Source of the DNA: Yersinia kristensenii
GTDB taxonomy: Bacteria; Pseudomonadota; Gammaproteobacteria; Enterobacterales; Enterobacteriaceae
Assembly: GCF_900460525.1 (NCBI RefSeq)
Contig: NZ_UHIY01000001.1
Coordinates: 1,798,001-1,862,000 of the forward strand
Reading direction: 5' to 3'
DNA length: 64,000 nt
Shown here: positions 30,477 through 39,558 of the stretch, piece after piece
How the letters are laid out: each line of letters begins with the position of its first letter
Numbering within the stretch: the first letter of the stretch is position 1
Notes under the pieces: model-generated
The model's input: the letters and a program-made list of their open reading frames with translations, nothing else
What the model was told of the DNA's origin: nothing
Databases searched by the model: none
Position numbers and translations under genes: made by a program

Positions 30477-30872
30477 TTACCACTTCTTACCCAGCAGGCG
30501 GTCAATACTGAAACCACCTGGGCCAGCAACGGCTAAGACAATGTAACCGCCAGCGATGGTCAGGTTTTTCATAAACATCAGTTGGTTAACGCCTTCCGCA
30601 AAGTTAGTGTGGAAGATTAATGCAGTCAAAATAGTGAAACCGGCGGTGAACAGCGCAGTGGTACGGGTCAGGAAACCAAACAGAATGGCCAGGCCGCCGC
30701 CAAATTCCAACAAAATAGTCAGTGGCAGGAAGAAGCCAGGGACGCCCATTGCTTGCATATATTGCTGAGTACCGGCATAGGCATCACCCATTTTGCCGTA
30801 ACCGGCAACAATAAACAGAATTGGCATTAGAATGCGTGCTACCAACAGGCCAGTATCTTGTAATTTGTTCAT
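30477..30872 (-). CDS. yqjF: YqjF, DoxX-family inner-membrane protein
   Basis: 131 residues with about four membrane segments (near 8-28, 46-66, 70-92 and 103-122), DoxX family. In E. coli the yqjF promoter responds to quinone-like and nitroaromatic compounds through YhaJ. Conserved: LVARILMPILFIVAGYGKM and LLEFGGGLAILFGFLTRTTA. The start is ATG 30872 after GGAGAAG; the open frame extends 14 codons further without support. Confidence 0.93.
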   Translation of the reverse strand: MNKLQDTGLLVARILMPILFIVAGYGKMGDAYAGTQQYMQAMGVPGFFLPLTILLEFGGGLAILFGFLTRTTALFTAGFTILTALIFHTNFAEGVNQLMFMKNLTIAGGYIVLAVAGPGGFSIDRLLGKKW

Positions 30873-31070
30873 CAACGACTTCTCCAAAAAGTGTTTTGTA
30901 TTAATGCCTGGCATTTGCTGGCGTTAATTTTTCATCAAAAAGTTTATATGTGATTGTTTGCCAATATGTTTCTGCAAACGCCCTGACTTGATGAGAGAAT
31001 GTTAATCGAGAAGTTGATAAGTTGTTAGCAAGTAAAACTGTCGTTTTTCATCAAAAAAACTGAAGTGACA

Positions 31071-31112
31071 GAATATAAAAGCCCGCCTATGGAAAGGTGG
31101 GCTTTTATATTC
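31071..31112. terminator. Strong hairpin downstream of yqjK
   Basis: GAATATAAAAGCCC(G)CC and GG(T)GGGCTTTTATATTC form a long stem with T runs on both strands. It lies between the yqjCDEK cluster and yqjF and should terminate transcripts from yqjK. Confidence 0.9.
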
Positions 31113-31166
31113 TGAGTTGATCAAACATAAGATAATGGTGACGTGGCAGTGCAGTGAAATTGGGGG

Positions 31167-31451
31167 TTAACGTAATAAAAAAGTATTGCGAAACAGTTGG
31201 ATAGTACCCCATGCACTGACAGCTCTGCGCGACCAGCGGATTAATTTGCTGGGGTGGCGGATACCGTAGAGTGCGACCAGGCTTGAACCCACCATCAGAT
31301 ATTTTCGCATACTGACGATTTTTACCCAGCCTCGGTCATAAGGTGCTGTGACTTCAATCCAATGCGCTGCGCTGTTAGCGAGATCCAGACGTTGCTGCTG
31401 GATCTCCCGTAACAATGCGGCCTTTTCCTGTGCCAATTGACGGCGGCTCAA
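31167..31451 (-). CDS. yqjK: YqjK, small membrane-associated protein
   Basis: 94 residues, YqjK-like family (function unknown). A short N-terminal helix (AQEKAALLREIQQQRLDLA) is followed by one hydrophobic segment (YLMVGSSLVALYGI) and a basic tail. The start codon appears to be TTG at 31451, overlapping the yqjE stop as TTGA, so translation is probably coupled. It is the last gene of the yqjD-yqjE-yqjK unit. Confidence 0.88.
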   Translation of the reverse strand: MSRRQLAQEKAALLREIQQQRLDLANSAAHWIEVTAPYDRGWVKIVSMRKYLMVGSSLVALYGIRHPSKLIRWSRRAVSAWGTIQLFRNTFLLR

Positions 31452-31843
31452 CGCTCTTTCTCCAATAATTCGCGGTCTGTTTCCAGTTGCTTGCGGGTTG
31501 AACCCAGCAGCGTGGAGTGACGCGCTTTGGTGAGTGTCCAGATAACTCCGATGATTGCCAACGCTAATAGCACGGCGGTTGTCGACCCCAGTGCGACTAA
31601 ACGATAGGCAGGATCAATCGCCCATATGACTAACACAAGCAAGCTCATCAAACCGAAAGCAGTCAACAGCAGGGTAATCCCCGCCATTATCAGCAACTGA
31701 ATCAGTGTTGCCTTTTCTTCTTCCAGCTCAATGGCCGCCAGCCGGACACGGGTTTCAACCATACCCACCACAATGGTGGCGATACGGTGGACAGTATCGA
31801 GGACCCCTTTACCGGGGCCCTGAGTTTGAGGAAGTTCAGCCAT
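31448..31843 (-). CDS. yqjE: YqjE, inner-membrane protein (DUF1469)
   Basis: 131 residues, phage-holin III superfamily/DUF1469. Two membrane segments (~45-70, LLIMAGITLLLTAFGLMSLL; ~80-102, ALGSTTAVLLALAIIGVIWT) and a charged tail. It starts at ATG 31843 (MAELPQTQGPGKG), two bases after yqjD; an upstream extension to 31912 would sit within yqjD and is rejected. Works in an unknown way with YqjD at the membrane. Confidence 0.92.
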   Translation of the reverse strand: MAELPQTQGPGKGVLDTVHRIATIVVGMVETRVRLAAIELEEEKATLIQLLIMAGITLLLTAFGLMSLLVLVIWAIDPAYRLVALGSTTAVLLALAIIGVIWTLTKARHSTLLGSTRKQLETDRELLEKER

Positions 31844-31845
31844 AA

Positions 31846-32151
31846 TCAGCGGCGAGACAACAACACGCCTAACACCACGCCGACAGCAGCACCGATACCC
31901 ACACCAGCCCAAGGGTTGTCATGGACATAGTTATCAGCTTTATCAGCAATCTCTTTGGTTTGGGCAGCAATTTTATCGCCAGTTTCACTCAGACGTTCAC
32001 GTGTATCCTTCAACGCGCTCTCCGCTTTGGCCCGCAGCTTATCTAACTCAGCTTTCGGCTTATCGGTCGAAGATTGCAGCACTTCTTCCAAAGTATCCGC
32101 AAGTGACTTAAGTTCAGCGCGCAAATGTTCAGAGGTTTTATCTTGTGGCAT
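31846..32151 (-). CDS. yqjD: YqjD, ribosome-associated inner-membrane protein (DUF883)
   Basis: 101 residues, the same length as E. coli YqjD. This tail-anchored protein binds ribosomes in stationary phase. A long amphipathic helix (~5-75) precedes the C-terminal membrane anchor NPWAGVGIGAAVGVVLGVLLSRR. The start is ATG 32151 after GGAGC; the six-codon extension is not needed. It heads yqjDEK. In E. coli the gene is under RpoS control. Confidence 0.94.
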   Translation of the reverse strand: MPQDKTSEHLRAELKSLADTLEEVLQSSTDKPKAELDKLRAKAESALKDTRERLSETGDKIAAQTKEIADKADNYVHDNPWAGVGIGAAVGVVLGVLLSRR

Positions 32152-32264
32152 GTAATAGCTCCTTAACATAACTGAGGTGAATATCTAATTTAGTGAATTT
32201 ATCGGAAAGTTGATAGGTTAATAATCCTAATAGTTCACTGTGTTTGTATTTAAACCCGGAGTCG

Positions 32265-32666
32265 CTATTTCTGTGCCTGAGCTTGCTTTAACTCAGCTTG
32301 CGCCTCCGTTAACTTCTTCTGTTTATTGGCGATTTTTCCAGCATCACCCTTTTGCTGAGCTTCTTTGAGTTCTTGCTTGCGTTCTGCGACTTTGTGTTGC
32401 TTTTCTTTGATTTTTTTCTGCCGCTCAGCTTTCAGACTCTCAACAGTACAATTATTTTTCACTTCTTTCAGCGCTGTTTCCAGACCGGCGGCGCGGCGAG
32501 TATTGCCATGCTGTTTGGCATAATCAATCTGCTGTTGGATCTCCTTAGCTTTGGTGTCGCATTCATTCGTTTGGGCGACACTGTAAAATGCAACCATCGG
32601 TAAGACCAACAGGAGAAAGGCCCGTAGTGAAAAAACGGGGCGTAACAGCACAGTATGTAACAACAT
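32265..32666 (-). CDS. yqjC: YqjC, periplasmic DUF1090 protein
   Basis: 133 residues. A signal peptide (residues ~1-32, RAFLLLVLPMVAFYSVAQ) is followed by a highly charged helical domain, DUF1090: CDTKAKEIQQQIDYAKQHGN ... CTVESLKAERQKKIKEKQHKV, with two cysteines, then a Lys/Gln/Ala-rich coiled tail. The start is ATG 32666 after AAAGGAAG. Linked to acid/stationary-phase response in E. coli through its neighbours; molecular role unknown. Confidence 0.9.
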   Translation of the reverse strand: MLLHTVLLRPVFSLRAFLLLVLPMVAFYSVAQTNECDTKAKEIQQQIDYAKQHGNTRRAAGLETALKEVKNNCTVESLKAERQKKIKEKQHKVAERKQELKEAQQKGDAGKIANKQKKLTEAQAELKQAQAQK

Positions 32667-32850
32667 GGTATTGCTTCCTTTTACAGCAAGAATCGGTGAT
32701 AAAATAGGTTGCCATGAATGACTAAGCATAGCGCTGAATTATGTGATACCCAAGTTTACTACTGAATTTTTATAGATTAATCATGTATCAGCAGAATAAA
32801 TAGGGAATAACGGAGAGCTGATGACGGGGAGATGCTCCCCGTCATGTAGA

Positions 32851-33240
32851 TTACCCTACATTTTGTAGGTTATTTCTGAAGGCGGGTAATAAACGCTGAC
32901 GTTTCTTTGATTCACTCGTCACAATGACATAACCGCTTGGTAGGATATCCTGCAAAGCTTCGATCGCTTCTTTTTGCTGTTCCGGAGACTCAAGGCTCAC
33001 CACCAGGCTGTCATTCTCCGGAGTGATGCTTTTGATGCGAATCCCCCGCTGATCTAGGTGTTGATACAGATAAAATCCATCGGGTAACGACAGGCCCTGC
33101 TGATTAGGCCGAATTTTTAACGCACTTTCTGTGCGCAGAATCATTGGCGTAAACAACAGTGCTGCTAGCAATAAGGCGGTCACCGGCAGGATAAGATAGA
33201 GCCAAACTGGGCGGCTAAAACGGCCCCTGAGGGTAATCAC
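32851..33240 (-). CDS. mzrA: MzrA, modulator of EnvZ/OmpR
   Basis: 129 residues. MzrA is a single-span inner-membrane protein that binds EnvZ and links it to other envelope signals. The membrane segment is ~13-33 ([20 protein letters not shown]); the periplasmic part has the family stretch [26 protein letters not shown]. It starts with GTG at 33240, overlapping the yqjA stop by four bases (GTGA). The C-terminus diverges more from E. coli than the N-terminal half. Confidence 0.9.
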   Translation of the reverse strand: MITLRGRFSRPVWLYLILPVTALLLAALLFTPMILRTESALKIRPNQQGLSLPDGFYLYQHLDQRGIRIKSITPENDSLVVSLESPEQQKEAIEALQDILPSGYVIVTSESKKRQRLLPAFRNNLQNVG

Positions 33241-33929
33241 TCTGGCTTACCTTTATCATTGCTGTTATTAGCCGGAGGGGCACTTTTTTTGCGCCAAAGC
33301 ACATATAAAGAACCAAATAAGCCAATCACTAAGAGTGCCAGAGGCAGCAACATCAGGAAAAACATCACTTCATCTTCGTATTTCAGGAATACCGGTGTTT
33401 TGCCAAAGGCAAAGCCCATAGTGGTTAAGATCAAAACCCACAGCAACCCACTCATCCAGTTAAAGAATTGAAAGCGGGTATTGCTCAGGCCGGAAAGGCC
33501 CGCAATTGTTGGCAATAAGGTGCGCACGAATGCCAGGAAACGGCCGACCAATAGGGCGGATAACCCATGGCGGTGGAACAGGTTATGTGCGCGCTGGTGA
33601 TAATGGGCAGGTAGATGGGATAGCCACCCTTGCACCACTTTGGTATTCCCCAGCCATCGCCCCTGAATATAGCTGACCCAGCAACCCAAGCTGGCTGCGG
33701 TGGTTAATACTACAATGGTCACCGGGAAGCTCATGGCCCCTTTTGCAATCAAGACACCAACCAGAATCAACAGACTATCGCCCGGTAAAAAAGCCGCCGG
33801 AAGCAGACCATTTTCCAGAAAAAGTATCACAAATAACAAGATGTAAATGGCCCAGACTAAAGATGGATTCGCCAGTGTCTCGTAGTCTTGCGCCCATAAA
33901 GCATGTAAGAGTTCTTTAATGATATCCAT
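33237..33929 (-). CDS. yqjA: YqjA, DedA-family membrane protein
   Basis: 230 residues, DedA/SNARE-associated family, needed in E. coli with YghB for membrane energetics, cell division and alkaline/drug tolerance. Signature residues [20 protein letters not shown] (conserved acidic and the G-D-S-L motif) and [20 protein letters not shown] are present. About five to six membrane segments. ATG 33929 has AGGAA upstream. Its C-terminal tail is about ten residues longer than in E. coli. Operon with mzrA. Confidence 0.95.
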   Translation of the reverse strand: MDIIKELLHALWAQDYETLANPSLVWAIYILLFVILFLENGLLPAAFLPGDSLLILVGVLIAKGAMSFPVTIVVLTTAASLGCWVSYIQGRWLGNTKVVQGWLSHLPAHYHQRAHNLFHRHGLSALLVGRFLAFVRTLLPTIAGLSGLSNTRFQFFNWMSGLLWVLILTTMGFAFGKTPVFLKYEDEVMFFLMLLPLALLVIGLFGSLYVLWRKKSAPPANNSNDKGKPE

Positions 33930-34122
33930 CGGGTATTCCTAAAACGTCATTGTTTGTTGTATGCATCGTTATGGATATAAACACGATCAAAAAATATCTG
34001 ATGGTTTTTCGTGTTTTAGCGATGGTTTTGATAAAGGAACCAAAGCAAACCAATTCGCTGATATCTAAAGGTAAATTGACTTCTTGTTGCGATGCTCACG
34101 TATTACGACAACCGAGAAAGCA

Positions 34123-34617
34123 TCACGCCATAATGTGGTAGGTAAGCATCCCGCTATATTGAGTATTACTCTCTTTCCAGCCACCCACACGATTTTGCTG
34201 TGTCGAAGCATAGAATATCCAATTGGAATAGTTCAACAGGGGCAGTGATTGCCGTGGCTGTTTATAGATTTCATCCGCTCGGCTGCTGCGGGACATAGCC
34301 AGATGTGCGCTATGCCAAGTGTGATTGGCGAATGAAAGATTAACTGAGCTGGTAAGTTTAGCCGCACCCAACCGATTTTTTATGGCGGTTTTTTTAGCGG
34401 GCATACCCATCAAGCGCAATTGAGAATAAAAGGCTTTCTTTTGCAGGTGCAGATATGACGAAAAGACATTGACGGATGAGGAGGTGCCGCTGACGCAGGG
34501 ACGGTCAAGCGCAGGTAGCACTATACTTGATGAGGGATGCGTGGACGATAGCAAGCTGCCGGAAGCCGAACCGACCCAGCCCGCTACTGCAATAAACAGA
34601 GCAAACAACCAGCGCAT
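34123..34617 (-). CDS. Exported protein of unknown function
   Basis: 164 residues from ATG 34617 (MRWLFALFIAVAGWVGSASG), which gives a good signal peptide; GGGAG lies 13 bases upstream. The open frame continues 47 codons further (to 34758) but that part is not credible as an exported N-terminus. The mature protein is Ser-rich at the start and basic in the middle (MPAKKTAIKNRLGAAKL); I recognise no family. It occupies the yqjA-exuR gap, which has no counterpart in E. coli. The call is moderately uncertain because codon use is less regular than in the flanking genes. Confidence 0.55.
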   Translation of the reverse strand: MRWLFALFIAVAGWVGSASGSLLSSTHPSSSIVLPALDRPCVSGTSSSVNVFSSYLHLQKKAFYSQLRLMGMPAKKTAIKNRLGAAKLTSSVNLSFANHTWHSAHLAMSRSSRADEIYKQPRQSLPLLNYSNWIFYASTQQNRVGGWKESNTQYSGMLTYHIMA

Positions 34618-34913
34618 ATATTTGCGTTTCGCTCCCAAAGCATCCGAATAAAAAAGTGCTGCCACTTTAGCAAAATAGCGGGATATGAAACAGGGAAATA
34701 TAGATGCTAATTGAGTGTTTTTTAAGCAATAGTTAAAAAACAGGCTTAACACTGACATTTGCTGACAGAACTCGACATTTACTGACTACAACATCGCATG
34801 AAGAGTGCCTCTTCGTGCTGGAAATCACCGATATCGGTTAGCTGGCCCATCCTTGGGCATTGCCGCCATAAGCCTTGGTCACATCGACTTTTGGCGAATT
34901 TGTCTCTAATGAC

Positions 34914-35729
34914 TTATTTCAATGATTCGCTTGCTTGCGGCTTATCTGTAACACTCAAACCAAGCTCTTTGGGGATATCGAGATGAACTACCGGGTTTTC
35001 GGTGAATAAGTAGCGGTCTACATTAAACTCGAAATCATCAGTCGTGGCCCGGAACAGCATTTGTTTGGTATTTTCCAGATGTTGCCACATGGCGAGCTTA
35101 CTGGCGTAAGGATCTTTACGCATCAGAGCCTCAAGGATCCGGTCATGATCTTCGCACCAACTCTCGATCGACTTATCATCAATATGCTCGTGCAGTTTGA
35201 TCCAGTAAGGGTTATGTACCCGCTGGCTCCACATTTTTTCGACAATCGTGGCCATAGCGGTGTTTTGCGTCGCCAGCGCCACTTGCACATGGAATTTCAA
35301 ATCCCACTGCGAGTCACGAAAACGATCTTCTTGCCGCGCATGTTTTTGGATCTCGATTAATTGCACGATATCTTGACGAGTCACTTGTGTGGCCGCAAAT
35401 TCAGCAATGTTACTTTCGATCAATTGACGCGCCTGTAACAGCTCAAAAGGGCCGGCGGTGGCGAATTCAATACCGTGGTTTGGCATGACTAAGTGCTTTT
35501 GCTGATTCGACATCACATGGATGCCGGAGCCTTTGCGCACTTCTACATAGCCCTCCACTTCCAACATGATAATCGCTTCACGGACCACAGTTCGGCTGAC
35601 ATTCATTTCTTCGGAAATGTAGCGTTCTGCGGGCAATTTATCGCCCACCTGATAAACACCGGCTTCGATGCGCTGCTTTAACTCTGCGGCTAACTGCTGG
35701 TACAACCGTCTGGTTTCTGTGAATTCCAT
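34914..35729 (-). CDS. exuR: ExuR, GntR-family repressor of hexuronate genes
   Basis: 271 residues, FadR subfamily of GntR regulators. The winged helix-turn-helix is at ~8-70 ([38 protein letters not shown]), followed by a helical FCD effector domain that senses galacturonate/glucuronate. The start is ATG 35729 ([11 protein letters not shown]); the TTG at 35750 is not supported. It should repress exuT, uxaCBA and itself; candidate boxes are listed separately. The C-terminal tail differs from E. coli. Confidence 0.96.
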   Translation of the reverse strand: MEFTETRRLYQQLAAELKQRIEAGVYQVGDKLPAERYISEEMNVSRTVVREAIIMLEVEGYVEVRKGSGIHVMSNQQKHLVMPNHGIEFATAGPFELLQARQLIESNIAEFAATQVTRQDIVQLIEIQKHARQEDRFRDSQWDLKFHVQVALATQNTAMATIVEKMWSQRVHNPYWIKLHEHIDDKSIESWCEDHDRILEALMRKDPYASKLAMWQHLENTKQMLFRATTDDFEFNVDRYLFTENPVVHLDIPKELGLSVTDKPQASESLK

Positions 35730-35825
35730 GATTAAGGCTCTTGGGATCAAGGATCAATTGAGGCAGCAAATTTTGCGGCTCATTTTGTCTGGAAGGCATG
35801 ATATCCCGTAGGAGATACAATTGGA

Positions 35826-35841
35826 CTTGTTATACCACTTA
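35826..35841. promoter_or_regulatory. Candidate ExuR box upstream of exuR
   Basis: TGTTATACCA at 35828-35837 matches the UxuR/ExuR core TGGTATACCA at nine of ten positions, about 100 bp upstream of the exuR start. Autoregulation is the inference. Confidence 0.5.
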
Positions 35842-35914
35842 TCCCTATTGGGTTCTAGTTATTGCTATCACAGTTATGATGGAAAATGTGCAGTAAAGGA
35901 GGGCGGCTCGGGGA

Positions 35915-35942
35915 TAAAAAGCCCGGCAAATATCACCGGGCT
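35915..35942 (-). terminator. Terminator of exuT
   Basis: Stem AGCCCGG (35920-35926) and CCGGGCT (35936-35942), followed on the minus strand by TTTTTATC. It lies 28 bp after the exuT stop. Confidence 0.85.
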
Positions 35943-35970
35943 GATGGTGTCTCTCGCGTAAAGTCTTGGA

Positions 35971-37272
35971 TTAATTCTGTCCGGCTGGCGTTTGTTGTAC
36001 CGGATCGATAGCGGGTTCGGCTGCCGGGCGGTTTTGCAGTACCGTCCAGATAACCACGACGGCTAACACGTCAAATACGGCGAGTGCGGCAAACAGTGGG
36101 CTGAAGCCCATGGTATCTGCCAAAGCACCCACTACCAGGGCGAACATAGTACTGGCCGTCCAAGCCGCCATTCCCGTCAAGCCGTTGGCGGTGGCCACTT
36201 CGTTACGGCCAAAGACGTCAGACGATAAGGTAATCAGCGCACCAGACAGTGATTGGTGAGCAAACCCACCGACACACAGCAGGGCGATAGCCGCGTAAGG
36301 GCTGGTGAACAGGCCAATAGTCCCCGGCCCAATCATCAACAAGCCGCCCATGGTGACCACTAACTTACGGGATACAATCAGGTTAACTTTGAAGTATTTT
36401 TGGAACAATGGTGGCAGGTAACCCCCCAGAATGCAGCCTAAGTCGGCAAACAACATTGGCATCCAGGCAAACATGGCGATTTCTTTCAAGTTAAAGCCAT
36501 AAGCTTTGAACATGAACAGTGGGATCCACGCGTTGAATGTCCCCCAAGCCGGTTCTGCCAGGAAACGTGGGATTGCAATACCCCAGAACTGGCGGTTACG
36601 GATAATCTGCATTGCAGACATCTTTTTGGAGTTAGCCGTAGAGTGCTGCGCTTCCTGACCACTCAGGATGTACTCACGCTCTTCATCAGACAGTTTTTTC
36701 TGATCTTTCGGGTGTTTGTACAGGATTAACCAAGCAATGGCCCAAATCAAGCTAAGCACACCGGTAATGATAAATGCCATCTGCCAGCTGTGCATCACGA
36801 TAGCCCACACCACTAATGGTGGTGCAATCATGCCGCCGATAGAAGAACCTACGTTGAAGTAACCCACGGCAATGGAACGTTCTTTTGCTGGGAACCACTC
36901 ACTGGTTGCTTTCAAACCTGCAGGGATCATGGCTGCTTCTGCTGCACCCACAGCACCACGAGCGATAGCTAAACCGCCCCAACTGCTGGCTAAGGCGGTA
37001 CTCATACAGAATATGGCCCACATCACGGCAAACATGGCATAACCGACTTTCGTCCCCATCACATCCAGAATATAACCGGCGACCGGTTGCATCAGGGTGT
37101 AAGCGGCTGAATAAGCGGCGATAATATAAGAATATTGCTGTGTCGTGATATGTAACTGCTCTTGCAACGTTGGTGCGGCAACGGCAATAGCGTTACGCGT
37201 CAGGTAACCTAATATAGTGCCAACGGTAACCAAAGCGATCATGTACCAGCGTAACCCTTTAATTTTACGCAT
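35971..37272 (-). CDS. exuT: ExuT, hexuronate transporter (MFS)
   Basis: 433 residues, major facilitator superfamily, anion:cation symporter group. It imports galacturonate and glucuronate with protons. About 12 membrane segments; conserved stretches are TLQEQLHITTQQYSYIIAAYS, RGAVGAAEAAMIPAGLKATS and FNAWIPLFMFKAYGFNLKEI. I use the second of two adjacent ATGs (37272) to match MRKIKGLRW of E. coli; GGGAG lies upstream. It is divergent from uxaC and shares a control region with it. Confidence 0.96.
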   Translation of the reverse strand: MRKIKGLRWYMIALVTVGTILGYLTRNAIAVAAPTLQEQLHITTQQYSYIIAAYSAAYTLMQPVAGYILDVMGTKVGYAMFAVMWAIFCMSTALASSWGGLAIARGAVGAAEAAMIPAGLKATSEWFPAKERSIAVGYFNVGSSIGGMIAPPLVVWAIVMHSWQMAFIITGVLSLIWAIAWLILYKHPKDQKKLSDEEREYILSGQEAQHSTANSKKMSAMQIIRNRQFWGIAIPRFLAEPAWGTFNAWIPLFMFKAYGFNLKEIAMFAWMPMLFADLGCILGGYLPPLFQKYFKVNLIVSRKLVVTMGGLLMIGPGTIGLFTSPYAAIALLCVGGFAHQSLSGALITLSSDVFGRNEVATANGLTGMAAWTASTMFALVVGALADTMGFSPLFAALAVFDVLAVVVIWTVLQNRPAAEPAIDPVQQTPAGQN

Positions 37273-37829
37273 CATTTGTAACTTTCTCCCAGTATTAGAT
37301 TACTGCCATGAAACGCCGCCTGTCGTGACGTTTCATGGCGCAATGTGGCCCAATCCGACATCACAGTGCATGCGGTGGTACCTGGTCTTTCTTATTCATG
37401 AGTTGAGGCTGGCGTGCTGGCGGTCGCTTCAACTACTTTAGGTTTCCCTTCCTATTCGAGGCCGCAGTGCTGGTACGACACTCATTTTTTGTATACCCCA
37501 TTGGCTGTATACCCATTTGAGTCAAATCAATGCATTTACGTGAACATGGCTAATGAGATGACTGATGGCGACGCAACAATAACTTGTCATACAGATTTAA
37601 AAGTTGAGTGATATCACAAAAACCACTTTTCAATTAGGGAATAATAGAACCCAGCAGACTTAGTGCCGAAAGGGACTAAATAGACTATAAATGTTGAGTA
37701 TTTGTTCTTTTTGTTAGGTTTTTGCGATCTTTATCTATAAAAAAATGCTGGACGATAGATGAAATTGGTGTGATAACTTCGCGATAACAGAAAGCAGAAC
37801 TCTAAGATGTTTCAAGTGAGGAACCTAAT
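37273..37829. promoter_or_regulatory. exuT-uxaC divergent control region with candidate ExuR and CRP sites
   Basis: 557 bp without a credible gene. Two GTATAC cores 16 bp apart (37491-37496 and 37507-37512) sit in TTGTATACCCC and CTGTATACCC, which match the ExuR/UxuR core TGGTATACCA at eight and seven of ten positions. A possible CRP site GTTGA-N6-TCACA lies at 37603-37618. Together they fit hexuronate induction under carbon catabolite control. The uxaC ribosome-binding site is GAGGAA near 37818. Confidence 0.55.
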
Positions 37830-39239
37830 ATGGCGCAGTTTTTGACCGAAGACTTTTTGCTCGACACTGAATTTGCCCGTCGTCTGTATCATGACTATGC
37901 AAAAGATCAGCCGATATATGATTATCACTGTCATTTGCCCCCTGAGCAGATCGCAGAAAACACCCGCTTTAAGAATATGTATGACATCTGGTTGAAAGGT
38001 GACCATTACAAATGGCGAGCTATGCGCACTAATGGTGTCGCGGAGCGTTTTTGTACCGGTGATGCCAGCGACCGCGAGAAGTTTGATGCTTGGGCTGCAA
38101 CGGTTCCTCATACCATTGGCAACCCTCTGTATCACTGGACACATCTTGAATTACGCCGTCCATTTGGTATTACAGGTAAGTTATTGTCCCCTGCCACATC
38201 AGATGAAATCTGGCAGCGCGGTAACGAATTACTGGCTCAGGACAGCTTCTCCGCGCGCGGTATTATGCAGCAGATGAATGTCAAAATGGTCGGTACTACT
38301 GATGACCCGATTGATGACTTGCGCCACCATAAAGCTATTGCGGCTGACGGCAGCTTCAATATCAAAGTGTTACCAAGCTGGCGTCCAGACAAAGCTTTCA
38401 ATATTGAAGCCGCGGGTTTCAACGATTATATGCAGCGCCTGGAAGCTGCCGCTGACACTTCTATCAGCCGCTTTGCCGATTTGTGTTCCGCGCTGAACAA
38501 GCGTATGGATCACTTTGCCGCCCACGGTTGTAAAGTTTCTGACCACGCGTTGGATGTGGTGGTTTACGGTGAAGCTGATGAAGCGACTTTAGACGGCATT
38601 CTCGCCCGTCGTTTGGCCGGTAATCAGCCAAGCACCGAAGAAATCGCTCAGTTTAAAACCGCTGTCTTATTATTCCTGTCTGGCGAGTATCACCGCCGTG
38701 AATGGGTTCAGCAGTATCACATCGGCGCATTGCGCAATAACAACAGCCGCATGTTCAATCTGGTCGGGCCGGATATCGGCTTTGACTCCATCAATGACCA
38801 ACCCTTAGCACAGCCTTTATCGCGCTTATTGGATGCGCAAGGCCTGCGTAATGCACTGCCAAAAACCATCCTTTACTGCTTAAACCCACGGGATAACGAA
38901 GTGATCGGCACCATGGTAGGCAACTTCCAGGGCGAAGGTACCGCGGGGAAAATGCAGTTTGGTTCGGGCTGGTGGTTCAACGACCAAAAAGATGGCATGC
39001 AACGCCAGATGACCCAATTGGCCCAGCTTGGTTTGTTGAGCCGCTTTGTTGGGATGCTAACTGACAGCCGCAGCTTCCTGTCCTATACCCGCCATGAATA
39101 CTTCCGCCGCATTCTGTGCCAAATGATTGGGCGCTGGGTTGAAGATGGTGAAGCTCCGGCAGATATGGAGCTGCTGGGTTCCATGGTGAAAAACATCTGC
39201 TTTGATAACGCCAAACAATATTTCGCTATTGAGCTGTAA
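37830..39239 (+). CDS. uxaC: UxaC, glucuronate (uronate) isomerase
   Basis: 469 residues, amidohydrolase-like TIM barrel. It converts galacturonate to tagaturonate and glucuronate to fructuronate. The metal-binding [15 protein letters not shown] motif is at residues ~30-45, and [11 protein letters not shown] and [20 protein letters not shown] are conserved toward the C-terminus. Full length. First of the uxaC-uxaB-uxaA set, though a hairpin and an ERIC separate it from uxaB. Confidence 0.98.
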   Translation: MAQFLTEDFLLDTEFARRLYHDYAKDQPIYDYHCHLPPEQIAENTRFKNMYDIWLKGDHYKWRAMRTNGVAERFCTGDASDREKFDAWAATVPHTIGNPLYHWTHLELRRPFGITGKLLSPATSDEIWQRGNELLAQDSFSARGIMQQMNVKMVGTTDDPIDDLRHHKAIAADGSFNIKVLPSWRPDKAFNIEAAGFNDYMQRLEAAADTSISRFADLCSALNKRMDHFAAHGCKVSDHALDVVVYGEADEATLDGILARRLAGNQPSTEEIAQFKTAVLLFLSGEYHRREWVQQYHIGALRNNNSRMFNLVGPDIGFDSINDQPLAQPLSRLLDAQGLRNALPKTILYCLNPRDNEVIGTMVGNFQGEGTAGKMQFGSGWWFNDQKDGMQRQMTQLAQLGLLSRFVGMLTDSRSFLSYTRHEYFRRILCQMIGRWVEDGEAPADMELLGSMVKNICFDNAKQYFAIEL

Positions 39240-39279
39240 TCACCGAATTTTTTCAGTGATGAATATCTGACAACAATCA

Positions 39280-39303
39280 CGGGGCTGAATGCCAGCCCCG
39301 CAT
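39280..39303 (+). terminator. Hairpin after uxaC
   Basis: A perfect 8-bp stem CGGGGCTG(AATGC)CAGCCCCG. The downstream bases (CATAACATTTTA) are only weakly T-rich, so it may attenuate rather than fully terminate before uxaBA. Confidence 0.6.
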
Positions 39304-39310
39304 AACATTT

Positions 39311-39508
39311 TATCCAAAATAATTTGAGTTGCAGGAAGGCGGCAAGCGAGAGACAAATTGGTTGTAAACCATTTTGAACAGCGCTTGCGCTGGCCCGTAG
39401 GGTGAGCCTCTGATGAGACTCATCATCCCGATGAGCTTACGGTGTTGTAAGTGATTCGGGTGATTGAACGTAGCCAACGCACATGCGGCTTGAAGTATGA
39501 CGGGGATA
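39311..39508. repeat. ERIC element, long form, between uxaC and uxaB
   Basis: About 198 bp in the orientation opposite to the copy at 1038: it begins TATCCAAAATAATTTGAGTT and ends GGCTTGAAGTATGACGGGGA. It carries the ~70-bp insert (AGCGCTTGCGCTGGCCCGTA). It would lie in any uxaCBA read-through transcript. Confidence 0.9.
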
Positions 39509-39558
39509 ACTTGTTGTTTATTTAACGCCCGGCTGTATGCACTATGAGGTGAACCCTG

